Assembly (NCBI GenBank): GCA_964602445.1
Contig: CAZRQV010000018.1
Coordinates: 1-37,905 of the forward strand
DNA: 37,905 bases
Origin: HGM12587 sp964602445
GTDB lineage: Bacteria > Bacillota > Clostridia > Lachnospirales > Lachnospiraceae
Direction of reading: 5' to 3'
Notes under the pieces: generated by a model
The model's database searches: none
The model's input: the letters and a program-made list of their open reading frames with translations, nothing else
What the model was told of the DNA's origin: nothing
Made by a program: the position numbers and the translations under genes
Part shown: piece by piece, positions 7,959 through 15,362 of the stretch
Layout: every line of letters starts with the position of its first letter
Numbering within the stretch: the first letter of the stretch is position 1

Positions 7959-8969
7959 ATGAAAAAATTATTTGCATTCATGATGACAATGACGCTGGCA
8001 TTTGGTCTTACAGCTTGTGGCAGCACAGAAGCACCGGCAAAAGGTGTAGAAAGTACAGAAGGAGTTTCAGATACCTCATCAGATGATGACGCTGTTTACA
8101 AGATCGGTATCGTTCAGTTGGTAGAACATGAAGCACTGGATGCAGCAACTCAAGGATTTATGCAGGCAGTAAAAGATGGTTTGGGAGAGGATGCAGTGGA
8201 ATTTGATGTGCAGAACGGACAGAATGATTCTAATACCTGTTCCACAATTGCCAATCAGTTCGTTTCTAATGGTGTGGATCTGATCATGGCAAATGCGACA
8301 CCGGCACTTCAGGCGGCAACCGCAGCAACTGCAGATATTCCAATTCTCGGAACATCTATTACAGAATATGGGGTTGCACTTTCCATCGAAGACTTTGATG
8401 GAACCATCGGCGGAAATGTATCAGGTACCTCCGATCTGGCGCCTTTGGATGAGCAGGCAGCAATGGTAACAGAATGGTTCCCAATGGCAAAAAATGTCGG
8501 ACTGATCTATTGTTCTGCAGAAGCCAACAGCCAGTATCAGGTAGATGTAGTAAAGGCAGAACTGGAAAAAGCAGGATTAACAGCGACACTGTATTCATTC
8601 TCTGATTCCAATGATCTTTCTTCTGTATGTACAACAGCAGCAGAAAATAATGATGTTATTTATGTACCGACAGATAATACTGTTGCAGCCAATACAGGAA
8701 TCATCGATTCCATCTGTCAGACAGCAGGTGTTCCGGTAATTGCAGGAGAAGAAGGAATCTGCAGAGGCTGTGGCGTTGCAACACTTTCCATCAGCTATTA
8801 TGACCTTGGATATACTACAGGTGAAATGGCAGTACGAATTTTAGGACAGGGCGAAGATATTTCAACCATGCCTGTAGAATATACGACAACGACAAAAAAA
8901 TATAACGCAGCAATCTGCGATGCATTACAGATTCCGGCATTGGAAGGCTATGAACCAATCGAAAACTAA
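7959..8969 (+). CDS. ABC transporter substrate-binding lipoprotein, TrpX-like family
   Basis: A lipoprotein signal peptide with the lipobox LTAC places the lipidated cysteine at residue 20 of 336. After an acidic Ser/Thr-rich linker the mature part starts YKIGIVQLVEHEALDAA, the opening typical of the ABC substrate-binding family that includes TrpX. The fold is periplasmic-binding type I; other family marks are NATPALQAA and the late SYYDLGYTTGEMA. It would capture a small solute outside the membrane for the permease and ATPase downstream. The ligand cannot be read from the sequence: tryptophan is known for some members, others are uncharacterised, and no Trp T-box is present in the leader. 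An SD-like GTGAGGG lies before ATG 7959. Confidence 0.88.
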   Translation: MKKLFAFMMTMTLAFGLTACGSTEAPAKGVESTEGVSDTSSDDDAVYKIGIVQLVEHEALDAATQGFMQAVKDGLGEDAVEFDVQNGQNDSNTCSTIANQFVSNGVDLIMANATPALQAATAATADIPILGTSITEYGVALSIEDFDGTIGGNVSGTSDLAPLDEQAAMVTEWFPMAKNVGLIYCSAEANSQYQVDVVKAELEKAGLTATLYSFSDSNDLSSVCTTAAENNDVIYVPTDNTVAANTGIIDSICQTAGVPVIAGEEGICRGCGVATLSISYYDLGYTTGEMAVRILGQGEDISTMPVEYTTTTKKYNAAICDALQIPALEGYEPIEN

Positions 8970-9010
8970 TTTTGGAAAATGATGTGCATAATAAATTTCT
9001 GTGATATCAG

Positions 9011-9030
9011 GGGAGAATCAGCATTCTCCC
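9011..9030 (+). other. Intercistronic hairpin between binding protein and permease
   Basis: GGGAGAAT (9011-9018) and ATTCTCCC (9023-9030) pair perfectly around a CAGC loop, followed by TTGAATTTT, a poor T-run. Such hairpins commonly cause partial termination or protect the 3' end of the binding-protein mRNA, so that this subunit is made in excess over the membrane parts. This role is inferred. Confidence 0.6.
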
Positions 9031-9072
9031 TTGAATTTTACACAGTAATGAAGGATTAGGAGAAGTAAAATT

Positions 9073-9996
9073 ATGATAATTTTAAATCAATTGTTCAGTG
9101 CTCTTCCGGGAGCAGTTTCACAAGGGCTGATTTGGGGGATCATGGCCATTGGTGTTTATCTGACCTATCGTATTCTGGATATTGCGGATCTTACGGTTGA
9201 CGGCTCTTTTGCAACCGGAGGAGCGGTAGGTGTAATGTGTATTTTGGCAGGATGGAATCTTTGGGCATCAGTAGCGATGGCTTTTATCGCAGGAGTTCTT
9301 ACCGGTCTGCTGACAGGGGTATTTCACATTTTCATGGGTATTCCGGCAATTTTGGCAGGGATTTTATCACAGTTGGGACTTTATTCGATTAATTTAAAGA
9401 TTATGGGAAAAGCCAATCAGTCAGTTAATGTGAATACTACGGATCTTTTGATCTCTCTTCGCTGGGTCAAGGAGTTTGCACTGCATAATCCATTGATCAC
9501 AGTCGGAATCATTGTAATCCTGCTGATCGCAATTCTGTACTGGTTTTTCGGAACAGAGATGGGATGCGGTATTCGTGCAACCGGTGCTAATATGAATATG
9601 AGCCGTGCGCAGGGAATCAATACGAATTTTAATAAGATCCTGGGTCTGATGCTTTCCAACGGCCTGGTCGCTTTTTCCGGCGCGTTGCTTTCCCAGTATC
9701 AGGGGTTTGCCGATGTCAATATGGGACGTGGCGCGATCGTGATCGGACTTGCGGCAGTGATCATCGGAGAAGCAGTATTCGGAAAAATCTTTAAAAATTT
9801 TGCTCTGAAACTGCTGTCTGTAGTACTGGGATCCGTCATTTATTATATCGTTGTTCAAGCGGTAATCACATTAGGTCTGGATGCAAACCTTTTAAAACTT
9901 CTGTCTGCTATGATCGTAGCAGTATTTCTTGCGATTCCTTTCTGGAAAAGTAAACTGCCGAAAAAAGGAATTACAATGGAAGAAGGAGGAAGATAG
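9073..9996 (+). CDS. ABC transporter permease, TrpY-like
   Basis: The 307-residue protein is hydrophobic throughout, with about eight predicted transmembrane segments, and fits the LivH/RbsC-type permease superfamily. The segments LTYRILDIADLTVDGSFATGG near the N-terminus and GIRATGANMNMSRAQGIN in the middle (the cytoplasmic coupling loop with its conserved G-N/A) are typical. The family lacks the EAA loop of classical importers. The start at 9073 has TTAGGAG 7-13 bases upstream. The ATPase gene begins two bases after its stop. It forms the membrane channel of the importer. Confidence 0.9.
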   Translation: MIILNQLFSALPGAVSQGLIWGIMAIGVYLTYRILDIADLTVDGSFATGGAVGVMCILAGWNLWASVAMAFIAGVLTGLLTGVFHIFMGIPAILAGILSQLGLYSINLKIMGKANQSVNVNTTDLLISLRWVKEFALHNPLITVGIIVILLIAILYWFFGTEMGCGIRATGANMNMSRAQGINTNFNKILGLMLSNGLVAFSGALLSQYQGFADVNMGRGAIVIGLAAVIIGEAVFGKIFKNFALKLLSVVLGSVIYYIVVQAVITLGLDANLLKLLSAMIVAVFLAIPFWKSKLPKKGITMEEGGR

Positions 9997-9998
9997 GT

Positions 9999-10793
9999 AT
10001 GCTGGAAATTAAAAATGTTACTAAAGTATTTAATTATGGGACAGTAAATGAAAAAAGAGCGTTGTCAGGATTGAATCTGACGTTAAAAGAAGGGGATTTC
10101 GTTACAGTGATCGGTGGAAATGGTGCAGGAAAGTCTACTATGCTCAATATTGTAGCGGGTGTCTATCCGGTAGACTGCGGTCAGATTCTGATCAATGGAA
10201 AAGATGTGACAAAACTTCCGGAATATAAACGTGCAAAATATTTAGGAAGAGTTTTTCAGGATCCGATGTTTGGAACTGCAGCCACAATGCAGATTGATGA
10301 AAATCTTGCACTTGCGTCCCGTAGAGGACTTTCCAGAACATTAAAGACGGGAATTTCTGCAAAAGAACGAGAAGGATACAGAGAATTATTAAAACAGCTG
10401 AATCTGGGACTGGAAGATCGAATGACTTCCAAAGTAGGACTTCTTTCCGGTGGTCAGAGACAGGCATTGACGCTTTTGATGGCGACTTTGAAAAAACCGA
10501 ATCTGCTTTTGCTGGATGAACATACTGCAGCGTTGGATCCAAAAACTGCGAAAACCGTATTGGACATTACCGATAAGATCGTCACAGAAAATCGTTTGAC
10601 AACGCTGATGATCACGCATAATATGAAAGATGCCCTCCGTCTCGGCAATCGTATTATTATGATGCATGAAGGACATGTGATCTTTGATGCAGAAGGCGAA
10701 GAAAAGAAAAAACTGACGGTTGCTGACCTGCTGCAGAAATTTGAACAGGCAAGCGGAGGAGAATTTGCAAATGACAGAATGATGCTTGCATAA
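9999..10793 (+). CDS. ABC transporter ATP-binding protein, TrpZ-like
   Basis: The 264-residue subunit has the Walker A motif GGNGAGKST (39-47), the signature LLSGGQRQALTLLMA (around 147), Walker B LLLLDEH with the catalytic Glu, and the switch His in MITHNM. It powers import through the permease encoded two bases upstream. The D-loop reads AALDP. The C-terminus is slightly longer than the minimal domain. The downstream methyltransferase starts 14 bases after the stop, implying one mRNA. Confidence 0.93.
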   Translation: MLEIKNVTKVFNYGTVNEKRALSGLNLTLKEGDFVTVIGGNGAGKSTMLNIVAGVYPVDCGQILINGKDVTKLPEYKRAKYLGRVFQDPMFGTAATMQIDENLALASRRGLSRTLKTGISAKEREGYRELLKQLNLGLEDRMTSKVGLLSGGQRQALTLLMATLKKPNLLLLDEHTAALDPKTAKTVLDITDKIVTENRLTTLMITHNMKDALRLGNRIIMMHEGHVIFDAEGEEKKKLTVADLLQKFEQASGGEFANDRMMLA

Positions 10794-10807
10794 AAAAGAG
10801 GACAGCA

Positions 10808-11680
10808 ATGAACAAAGTAGAATTTAATCAGCTTTTAAAGAAAGGTCCGGTTATTTTAGACGGAGCGACAGGTTCGGTACTTCGTACCATGGGAATGCAG
10901 CCGGGAACCTGTTCGGAAATCTGGATCAATGAACATCCGGATCTTTTGAAAAAACTGCAGAAAGATTATGCAGAAGCAGGAAGTATGGTGGTGTATGCCC
11001 CTACCTTTCTTGCCAATCGTTTCAGTCTGGCGTCCATGGGACTGGAATCGGAAGTAAAACGGCTGAATCTGGAAAATGTAAAGATTTCCAGAGAAGCAGT
11101 GGAAGGAAAAGCTTTTGTCGCAGGAAATCTCAGTACGACGAGCCAGCCGATGGAACCTTTCGGAACGATGACTTATGATAAACTTTTGGATATTTATAAA
11201 GAACAGATTTCTTACCTGTGTGAAGCAGGAGTAGATTATCTGGCAGCAGAAACACTAATGTCGCTGGAAGAAGCAATGGTGCTTTGCGATGCGGCAGCTT
11301 CCGAGTGTTCCTTGCCACTGACCCTTTCTTTTACCTGTGAAGGAGATGGGAATCTATATTTTGGCGGAAGTATTGTGGAAGCTGCCGTTGTACTGCAGGA
11401 AATGGGTGCGGCAGCAGTTGGAATCAACTGTTCGGTAGGACCGGATCAATTAGAAGCTGTTGTGAAGAACTTAAAAGAAAATCTGGAAATTCCGGTACTG
11501 GCAAAACCAAACGCAGGGGTTCCAAAGATTGATGAGCATGGTCAGGCACACTACAGCATGGATGAAGATACCTTTGCAAAGTGTATGAAACGGTTATATG
11601 AATGCGGAGCTTCTGTAATCGGAGGATGCTGCGGTACCTCGCCGGCATATATTAAAAAAATGTGTGACGCTTTGGGTTGA
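10808..11680 (+). CDS. Homocysteine S-methyltransferase family protein
   Basis: The 290-residue protein is a single zinc-dependent methyltransferase barrel. It opens with GPVILDGATGSVLRTMGM and has the three zinc ligands C208 (GINCS) and C274-C275 (GGCCGT). Members move a methyl group to homocysteine from S-methylmethionine, betaine or a corrinoid/folate carrier; the size fits MmuM or the isolated N-terminal module of MetH. The donor cannot be chosen from the sequence. The tight link to the ABC importer suggests that the importer brings in the methyl donor or a sulfur amino acid, an inference only. SD AGAGGA lies before ATG 10808. Its TGA stop sits inside the -35 box of the ilvN promoter. Confidence 0.88.
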   Translation: MNKVEFNQLLKKGPVILDGATGSVLRTMGMQPGTCSEIWINEHPDLLKKLQKDYAEAGSMVVYAPTFLANRFSLASMGLESEVKRLNLENVKISREAVEGKAFVAGNLSTTSQPMEPFGTMTYDKLLDIYKEQISYLCEAGVDYLAAETLMSLEEAMVLCDAAASECSLPLTLSFTCEGDGNLYFGGSIVEAAVVLQEMGAAAVGINCSVGPDQLEAVVKNLKENLEIPVLAKPNAGVPKIDEHGQAHYSMDEDTFAKCMKRLYECGASVIGGCCGTSPAYIKKMCDALG

Positions 11681-11705
11681 CATTAGCCCGCGAACTTGTT
11701 AAGAT
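11677..11705 (+). promoter_or_regulatory. Promoter of ilvN-ilvC
   Basis: A consensus TTGACA (11677-11682) includes the TGA stop of the preceding gene. It is followed by a 17-base spacer and TAAGAT (11700-11705). No T-box or leader peptide is seen in the roughly 60-base leader. Confidence 0.8.
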
Positions 11706-11724
11706 AAACAGAACAACGATTTCA

Positions 11725-11744
11725 CAATTTACAACGCTAAATTG
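11725..11744 (+). promoter_or_regulatory. Inverted repeat in the ilvN leader
   Basis: CAATTTA (11725-11731) and TAAATTG (11738-11744) form a perfect 7-bp inverted repeat with a 6-base centre, starting about 20 bases after the -10. It could be an operator for an amino-acid-responsive regulator. CodY is a natural candidate in this group, but the site does not match its consensus well. Confidence 0.35.
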
Positions 11745-11772
11745 ATGAATAGAAACGGCAAGGGATGATATT

Positions 11773-12333
11773 ATGAAAAAAGTTGTATTTTCAATCTTAA
11801 TGGCCAATACGGCAGGTATGTTAAGCCGTATTTCAGGGTTGTTCACCCGAAGAGGCTACAACATCGACAGCCTGACTGTAGGTACGACAGCAGATCCTAG
11901 ATTTTCAAGAGCGACCATCGTATCTACTGGAGATGATCAGGTTCTGGGACAGATCGAAGCACAGCTGACAAAGCTGGAAGATGTGCTGGATATCAAACGT
12001 CTCGATCCGGGAACTTCGGTATGCAGAGAACTTCTTCTTCTAAAGATTGCAGCCAATGCACAGGATCGACAGGAAGTAATTTCCGTGGCAAATATTTTCA
12101 GAGCAAACATCATCGATGTAGCGAAAGAATCACTGGTGATCGAGCTTACAGGCAATCAGTCAAAACTGGAAGCATTTATCAACATGCTGGACGGATATGA
12201 AATTTTGGAACTTGCGAGAACCGGTCTTACAGGACTTTCCCGTGGTACCTTCGACGTAAAAGTACCGGATGTTACGTTTAATGAAACAGGAAGACTTGTA
12301 TACTATGATCAGTTTGATCCTGAATTGGATTAA
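11773..12333 (+). CDS. ilvN: Acetolactate synthase small (regulatory) subunit
   Basis: The 186-residue protein has an N-terminal ACT domain (about 3-78; FSILMANTAGMLSRISGLF and RGYNIDSLTVG are family marks) and the usual C-terminal domain of the acetolactate synthase regulatory subunit. It binds valine and controls the catalytic IlvB subunit in the first shared step of valine, leucine and isoleucine synthesis. Unusually, ilvB is not adjacent: the gene stands alone under its own promoter in front of ilvC. The length is slightly above the short enterobacterial form and similar to other Gram-positive forms. A weak AAGGGAT site precedes ATG 11773. Confidence 0.93.
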   Translation: MKKVVFSILMANTAGMLSRISGLFTRRGYNIDSLTVGTTADPRFSRATIVSTGDDQVLGQIEAQLTKLEDVLDIKRLDPGTSVCRELLLLKIAANAQDRQEVISVANIFRANIIDVAKESLVIELTGNQSKLEAFINMLDGYEILELARTGLTGLSRGTFDVKVPDVTFNETGRLVYYDQFDPELD

Positions 12334-12407
12334 TTGATCTGCTATAAATCATTCCGGGGATGAATGACCGGAAAATGTGAATAAAACAAAGAAAAGAGGA
12401 AAAAATT

Positions 12408-13427
12408 ATGGCAAAAATTTTTTATCAGGAAGATTGTAATCTCGCTTTATTAGAAGGAAAAACAATCGCAGTGATCGGCTATGGAAGCCAGGGACATGCA
12501 CATGCATTAAATGCAAAAGAATCCGGATGCAACGTAATCATCGGTCTTTATGAAGGAAGTAAATCATGGGCAAAAGCAGAAGCTCAGGGATTTGAAGTTT
12601 ATACAGCAGCAGAAGCTGCAAAAAGAGCAGATATCATCATGATCCTTATTAATGATGAATTACAGGCAGCAATGTACAAAAAAGATATCGAACCAAACCT
12701 GGAAGAAGGCAACATGTTAATGTTTGCTCACGGTTTCAATATTCACTTTAACCAGATCGTTCCGCCAAAGAACGTAGACGTAACAATGATCGCTCCAAAA
12801 GGACCAGGTCATACCGTAAGAAGTGAATATCAGGCAGGAAAAGGTGTTCCTTGTTTAGTAGCTGTTCATCAGGATGCTTCAGGACAGGCACTTGAAAAAG
12901 CACTTGCATATGCTTTAGCAATCGGCGGCGCAAGAGCAGGTGTTCTTGAAACTACATTCAGAACAGAAACAGAAACAGACCTTTTCGGAGAACAGGCAGT
13001 TCTTTGTGGCGGTGTTTGTGCATTAATGCAGGCTGGTTTTGAAACTTTAGTAGAAGCTGGATATGATGAAAGAAATGCATATTTCGAATGTATCCATGAA
13101 ATGAAACTGATCGTTGACCTGATCTATCAGTCAGGATTTGAAGGAATGAGATATTCTATCTCTAATACAGCAGAATACGGTGATTACATCACAGGTCCTA
13201 AGATTATCACAGATGATACAAAGAAAGCAATGAAGAAGATCTTAAGAGACATTCAGGATGGTACTTTTGCAAAAGACTTCTTATTAGATATGTCTCCGGC
13301 AGGCGGACAGGCTCACTTCAGAGCAATGAGAAAACTTGCAGCAGAACATCCATCAGAAGTAGTTGGTAAGGAAATCCGTAAACTTTACAGCTGGAACAAC
13401 GAAAGCGAAAAACTGATCAACAACTAA
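12408..13427 (+). CDS. ilvC: Ketol-acid reductoisomerase (class I)
   Basis: IlvC isomerises and reduces acetolactate or acetohydroxybutyrate with NAD(P)H and Mg2+. The 339-residue length is class I. The dinucleotide site reads GYGSQGHAHALN, followed by a cofactor loop with Lys and Ser (GLYEGSKSW), which fits NADPH preference. Mg2+ ligands lie in the later DLFGEQAVLCGG and ECIHEMKLIVDLIYQSG segments. Codon choice is highly biased (AGA, TTA, GAA), suggesting high expression. SD AGAGGA lies before ATG 12408. The 74-base gap to ilvN has no strong terminator, so both are likely on one mRNA. A terminator-like hairpin follows. Confidence 0.97.
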   Translation: MAKIFYQEDCNLALLEGKTIAVIGYGSQGHAHALNAKESGCNVIIGLYEGSKSWAKAEAQGFEVYTAAEAAKRADIIMILINDELQAAMYKKDIEPNLEEGNMLMFAHGFNIHFNQIVPPKNVDVTMIAPKGPGHTVRSEYQAGKGVPCLVAVHQDASGQALEKALAYALAIGGARAGVLETTFRTETETDLFGEQAVLCGGVCALMQAGFETLVEAGYDERNAYFECIHEMKLIVDLIYQSGFEGMRYSISNTAEYGDYITGPKIITDDTKKAMKKILRDIQDGTFAKDFLLDMSPAGGQAHFRAMRKLAAEHPSEVVGKEIRKLYSWNNESEKLINN

Positions 13428-13490
13428 TCGCTGTGATCATATAGGGAATATCGTACATACAGCATATTTCGTAAACAGAAGGAAAATTAT

Positions 13491-13522
13491 GGGCTGGGTC
13501 AGCATGGCCCGGCTCATTTTGT
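13491..13522 (+). terminator. Terminator after ilvC
   Basis: A G+C-rich 10-bp stem with three G-U pairs (GGGCTGGGTC at 13491-13500, GGCCCGGCTC at 13506-13515) and an AGCAT loop is followed by ATTTTGTT. It ends the ilvNC unit before leuC. Confidence 0.7.
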
Positions 13523-13548
13523 TAAGAAATCATAGAAAATAGTAATAA
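13519..13548 (+). promoter_or_regulatory. Candidate promoter for the leuCD operon
   Basis: TTGTTA (13519-13524), an 18-base spacer and TAATAA (13543-13548) begin in the T-run of the ilvC terminator. The match is moderate, but some promoter is needed here because a terminator precedes it. Confidence 0.4.
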
Positions 13549-13550
13549 CT

Positions 13551-13565
13551 ATTCTAAATTAGAAT
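13551..13565 (+). promoter_or_regulatory. Palindromic candidate operator upstream of leuC
   Basis: ATTCTAA-A-TTAGAAT is a perfect 7-bp inverted repeat around one base, sitting between the proposed -10 and the ribosome site AGGAGG of leuC. It shares CTAAATT with the repeat in the ilvN leader (11737-11743). Confidence 0.4.
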
Positions 13566-13583
13566 TCTCAGGAGGATAAAACT

Positions 13584-14852
13584 ATGGGAATGACCATGAC
13601 TCAAAAAATTTTGGCAGCGGCAGCCGGACTGGAAAAAGTAGAAGCCGGACAGCTGATTGAAGCGAATCTGGATCTGGTGCTTGGAAATGACATTACCACA
13701 CCGGTAGCCATTCGTGAAATGGATAAAATGACAGTAAATACGGTATTTGATAAAGAAAAGATTGCACTGGTAATGGATCATTTTATTCCAAATAAAGATA
13801 TTAAATCTGCAGAAAACTGCAAATGCGTTCGTGAATTTGCGTGCAAACATGAAGTGACAAACTATTTTGATGTAGGAAAAATGGGAATCGAACATGCACT
13901 GCTGCCGGAACAGGGACTGACGGTAGCAGGCGATGTGATCATCGGTGCAGATTCACATACTTGTACTTATGGAGCATTGGGAGCTTTTTCTACAGGCGTA
14001 GGAAGTACTGATATGGCAGCAGGAATGGCAACCGGAAAAGCATGGTTTAAAGTTCCTTCTGCAATCAAATTCAACATTGTAGGAAAGCCGGAAAAATGGG
14101 TCAGCGGTAAAGATGTGATCTTACATATTATCGGTATGATCGGTGTTGACGGAGCTTTATATAAATCTATGGAATTTGTCGGTGAAGGAATTCAGTATCT
14201 TTCTATGGACGATCGTTTTACCATTGCAAACATGGCAATCGAAGCCGGCGGAAAGAATGGAATTTTCCCGGTAGATGATCTGGCAGTTCAGTATATGAAA
14301 GAACATTCTAAAAAAGAATATAAGATCTATGAAGCTGATGAAGATGCAGTTTATGATGAAGAATATACCATTGACCTTAGTACCTTAAAGTCAACTGTGG
14401 CATTTCCGCATTTGCCGGAAAATACAAAAACTATTGACGAGATCACAGAAGATGTGGTGATCGATCAGGTAGTAATCGGTTCCTGTACCAATGGACGTAT
14501 GGACGATCTTCGCGCAGCTGCAGAAATCTTAAAGGGACGTCAGTGCAAGAAAGGGCTTCGTGTGATCATCATTCCGGGAACGCAGAACATTTATCTGCAG
14601 GCAATGGAAGAAGGACTGATCAAAACCTTTATCGAAGCAGGTGCAGTCGTAAGTACACCGACCTGCGGTCCGTGTCTTGGCGGTTATATGGGAATTCTGG
14701 CAGCAGGAGAACGCTGTGTGTCCACGACCAATCGTAACTTTGTAGGACGCATGGGACATGTAGACAGTGAAGTATATCTGGCAAGTCCGGCAGTAGCGGC
14801 AGCCAGTGCTGTAACAGGAAAAATTTCCGCTCCGGCAGAGCTTGGATTATAG
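13584..14852 (+). CDS. leuC: 3-isopropylmalate dehydratase large subunit
   Basis: LeuC and LeuD together isomerise 2-isopropylmalate to 3-isopropylmalate in leucine synthesis. The 422-residue form belongs to the shorter LeuC group seen in archaea and Clostridia. The [4Fe-4S] ligands are C301 (IGSCTNGR) and C361/C364 (CGPCLGG). Other aconitase-family marks are GADSHTCTYGALGAF and NRNFVGRMG. The start at 13584 has an AGGAGG site upstream. leuD follows after nine bases with its own AGGAGG. The large subunit carries the cluster and most of the active site. Homoaconitase is a theoretical alternative, but leuA nearby favours leucine. Confidence 0.95.
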   Translation: MGMTMTQKILAAAAGLEKVEAGQLIEANLDLVLGNDITTPVAIREMDKMTVNTVFDKEKIALVMDHFIPNKDIKSAENCKCVREFACKHEVTNYFDVGKMGIEHALLPEQGLTVAGDVIIGADSHTCTYGALGAFSTGVGSTDMAAGMATGKAWFKVPSAIKFNIVGKPEKWVSGKDVILHIIGMIGVDGALYKSMEFVGEGIQYLSMDDRFTIANMAIEAGGKNGIFPVDDLAVQYMKEHSKKEYKIYEADEDAVYDEEYTIDLSTLKSTVAFPHLPENTKTIDEITEDVVIDQVVIGSCTNGRMDDLRAAAEILKGRQCKKGLRVIIIPGTQNIYLQAMEEGLIKTFIEAGAVVSTPTCGPCLGGYMGILAAGERCVSTTNRNFVGRMGHVDSEVYLASPAVAAASAVTGKISAPAELGL

Positions 14853-14861
14853 GAGGTACTT

Positions 14862-15347
14862 ATGCAGGCAAAAGGTACAGTTTTTAAATATGGTGATAAT
14901 GTAGATACAGATGTAATCATTCCGGCAAGATATCTGGCGATCGCAGATAAAAAAGAGCTGGCGGAACATTGTATGGAAGACATCGATCAGGAGTTTGTGA
15001 AAAAAGTAAAACCGGGAGATATTATGGTGGCAAATAAAAATTTTGGCTGCGGATCTTCCCGTGAACATGCTCCAATGGTCATTAAAGAATCAGGAATTTC
15101 CTGCGTGATCGCAGAAACCTTCGCAAGAATTTTTTACCGCAATGCTATCAACATCGGACTTCCGATCATTGAATGCGCAGAAGCGGCAAAAGAGATTGAA
15201 GCAGGGGACATCGTAGAAGTAGATTTCGACAGCGGTGTAATTTATGACCGTACAAAAGGAACCCAGTATCAGGGACAGGCATTTCCTGAATTTATGCAGA
15301 AGATCATCAAAGCAGAAGGCTTGATCAATTATATTAATCAGAAATAG
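14862..15347 (+). CDS. leuD: 3-isopropylmalate dehydratase small subunit
   Basis: The 161-residue protein is the swivel domain partner of LeuC. It starts GTVFKYGDNVDTDVIIPARYL and contains GCGSSREHAPMVIK, the substrate-recognition loop, and FARIFYRNAINIGLP, all family signatures. AGGAGG lies before ATG 14862. It is co-transcribed with leuC. The membrane SGNH hydrolase gene starts 15 bases after its stop, which is an odd insertion between leuD and leuA. Confidence 0.95.
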   Translation: MQAKGTVFKYGDNVDTDVIIPARYLAIADKKELAEHCMEDIDQEFVKKVKPGDIMVANKNFGCGSSREHAPMVIKESGISCVIAETFARIFYRNAINIGLPIIECAEAAKEIEAGDIVEVDFDSGVIYDRTKGTQYQGQAFPEFMQKIIKAEGLINYINQK

Positions 15348-15362
15348 TGGAGAAACAGGCGC

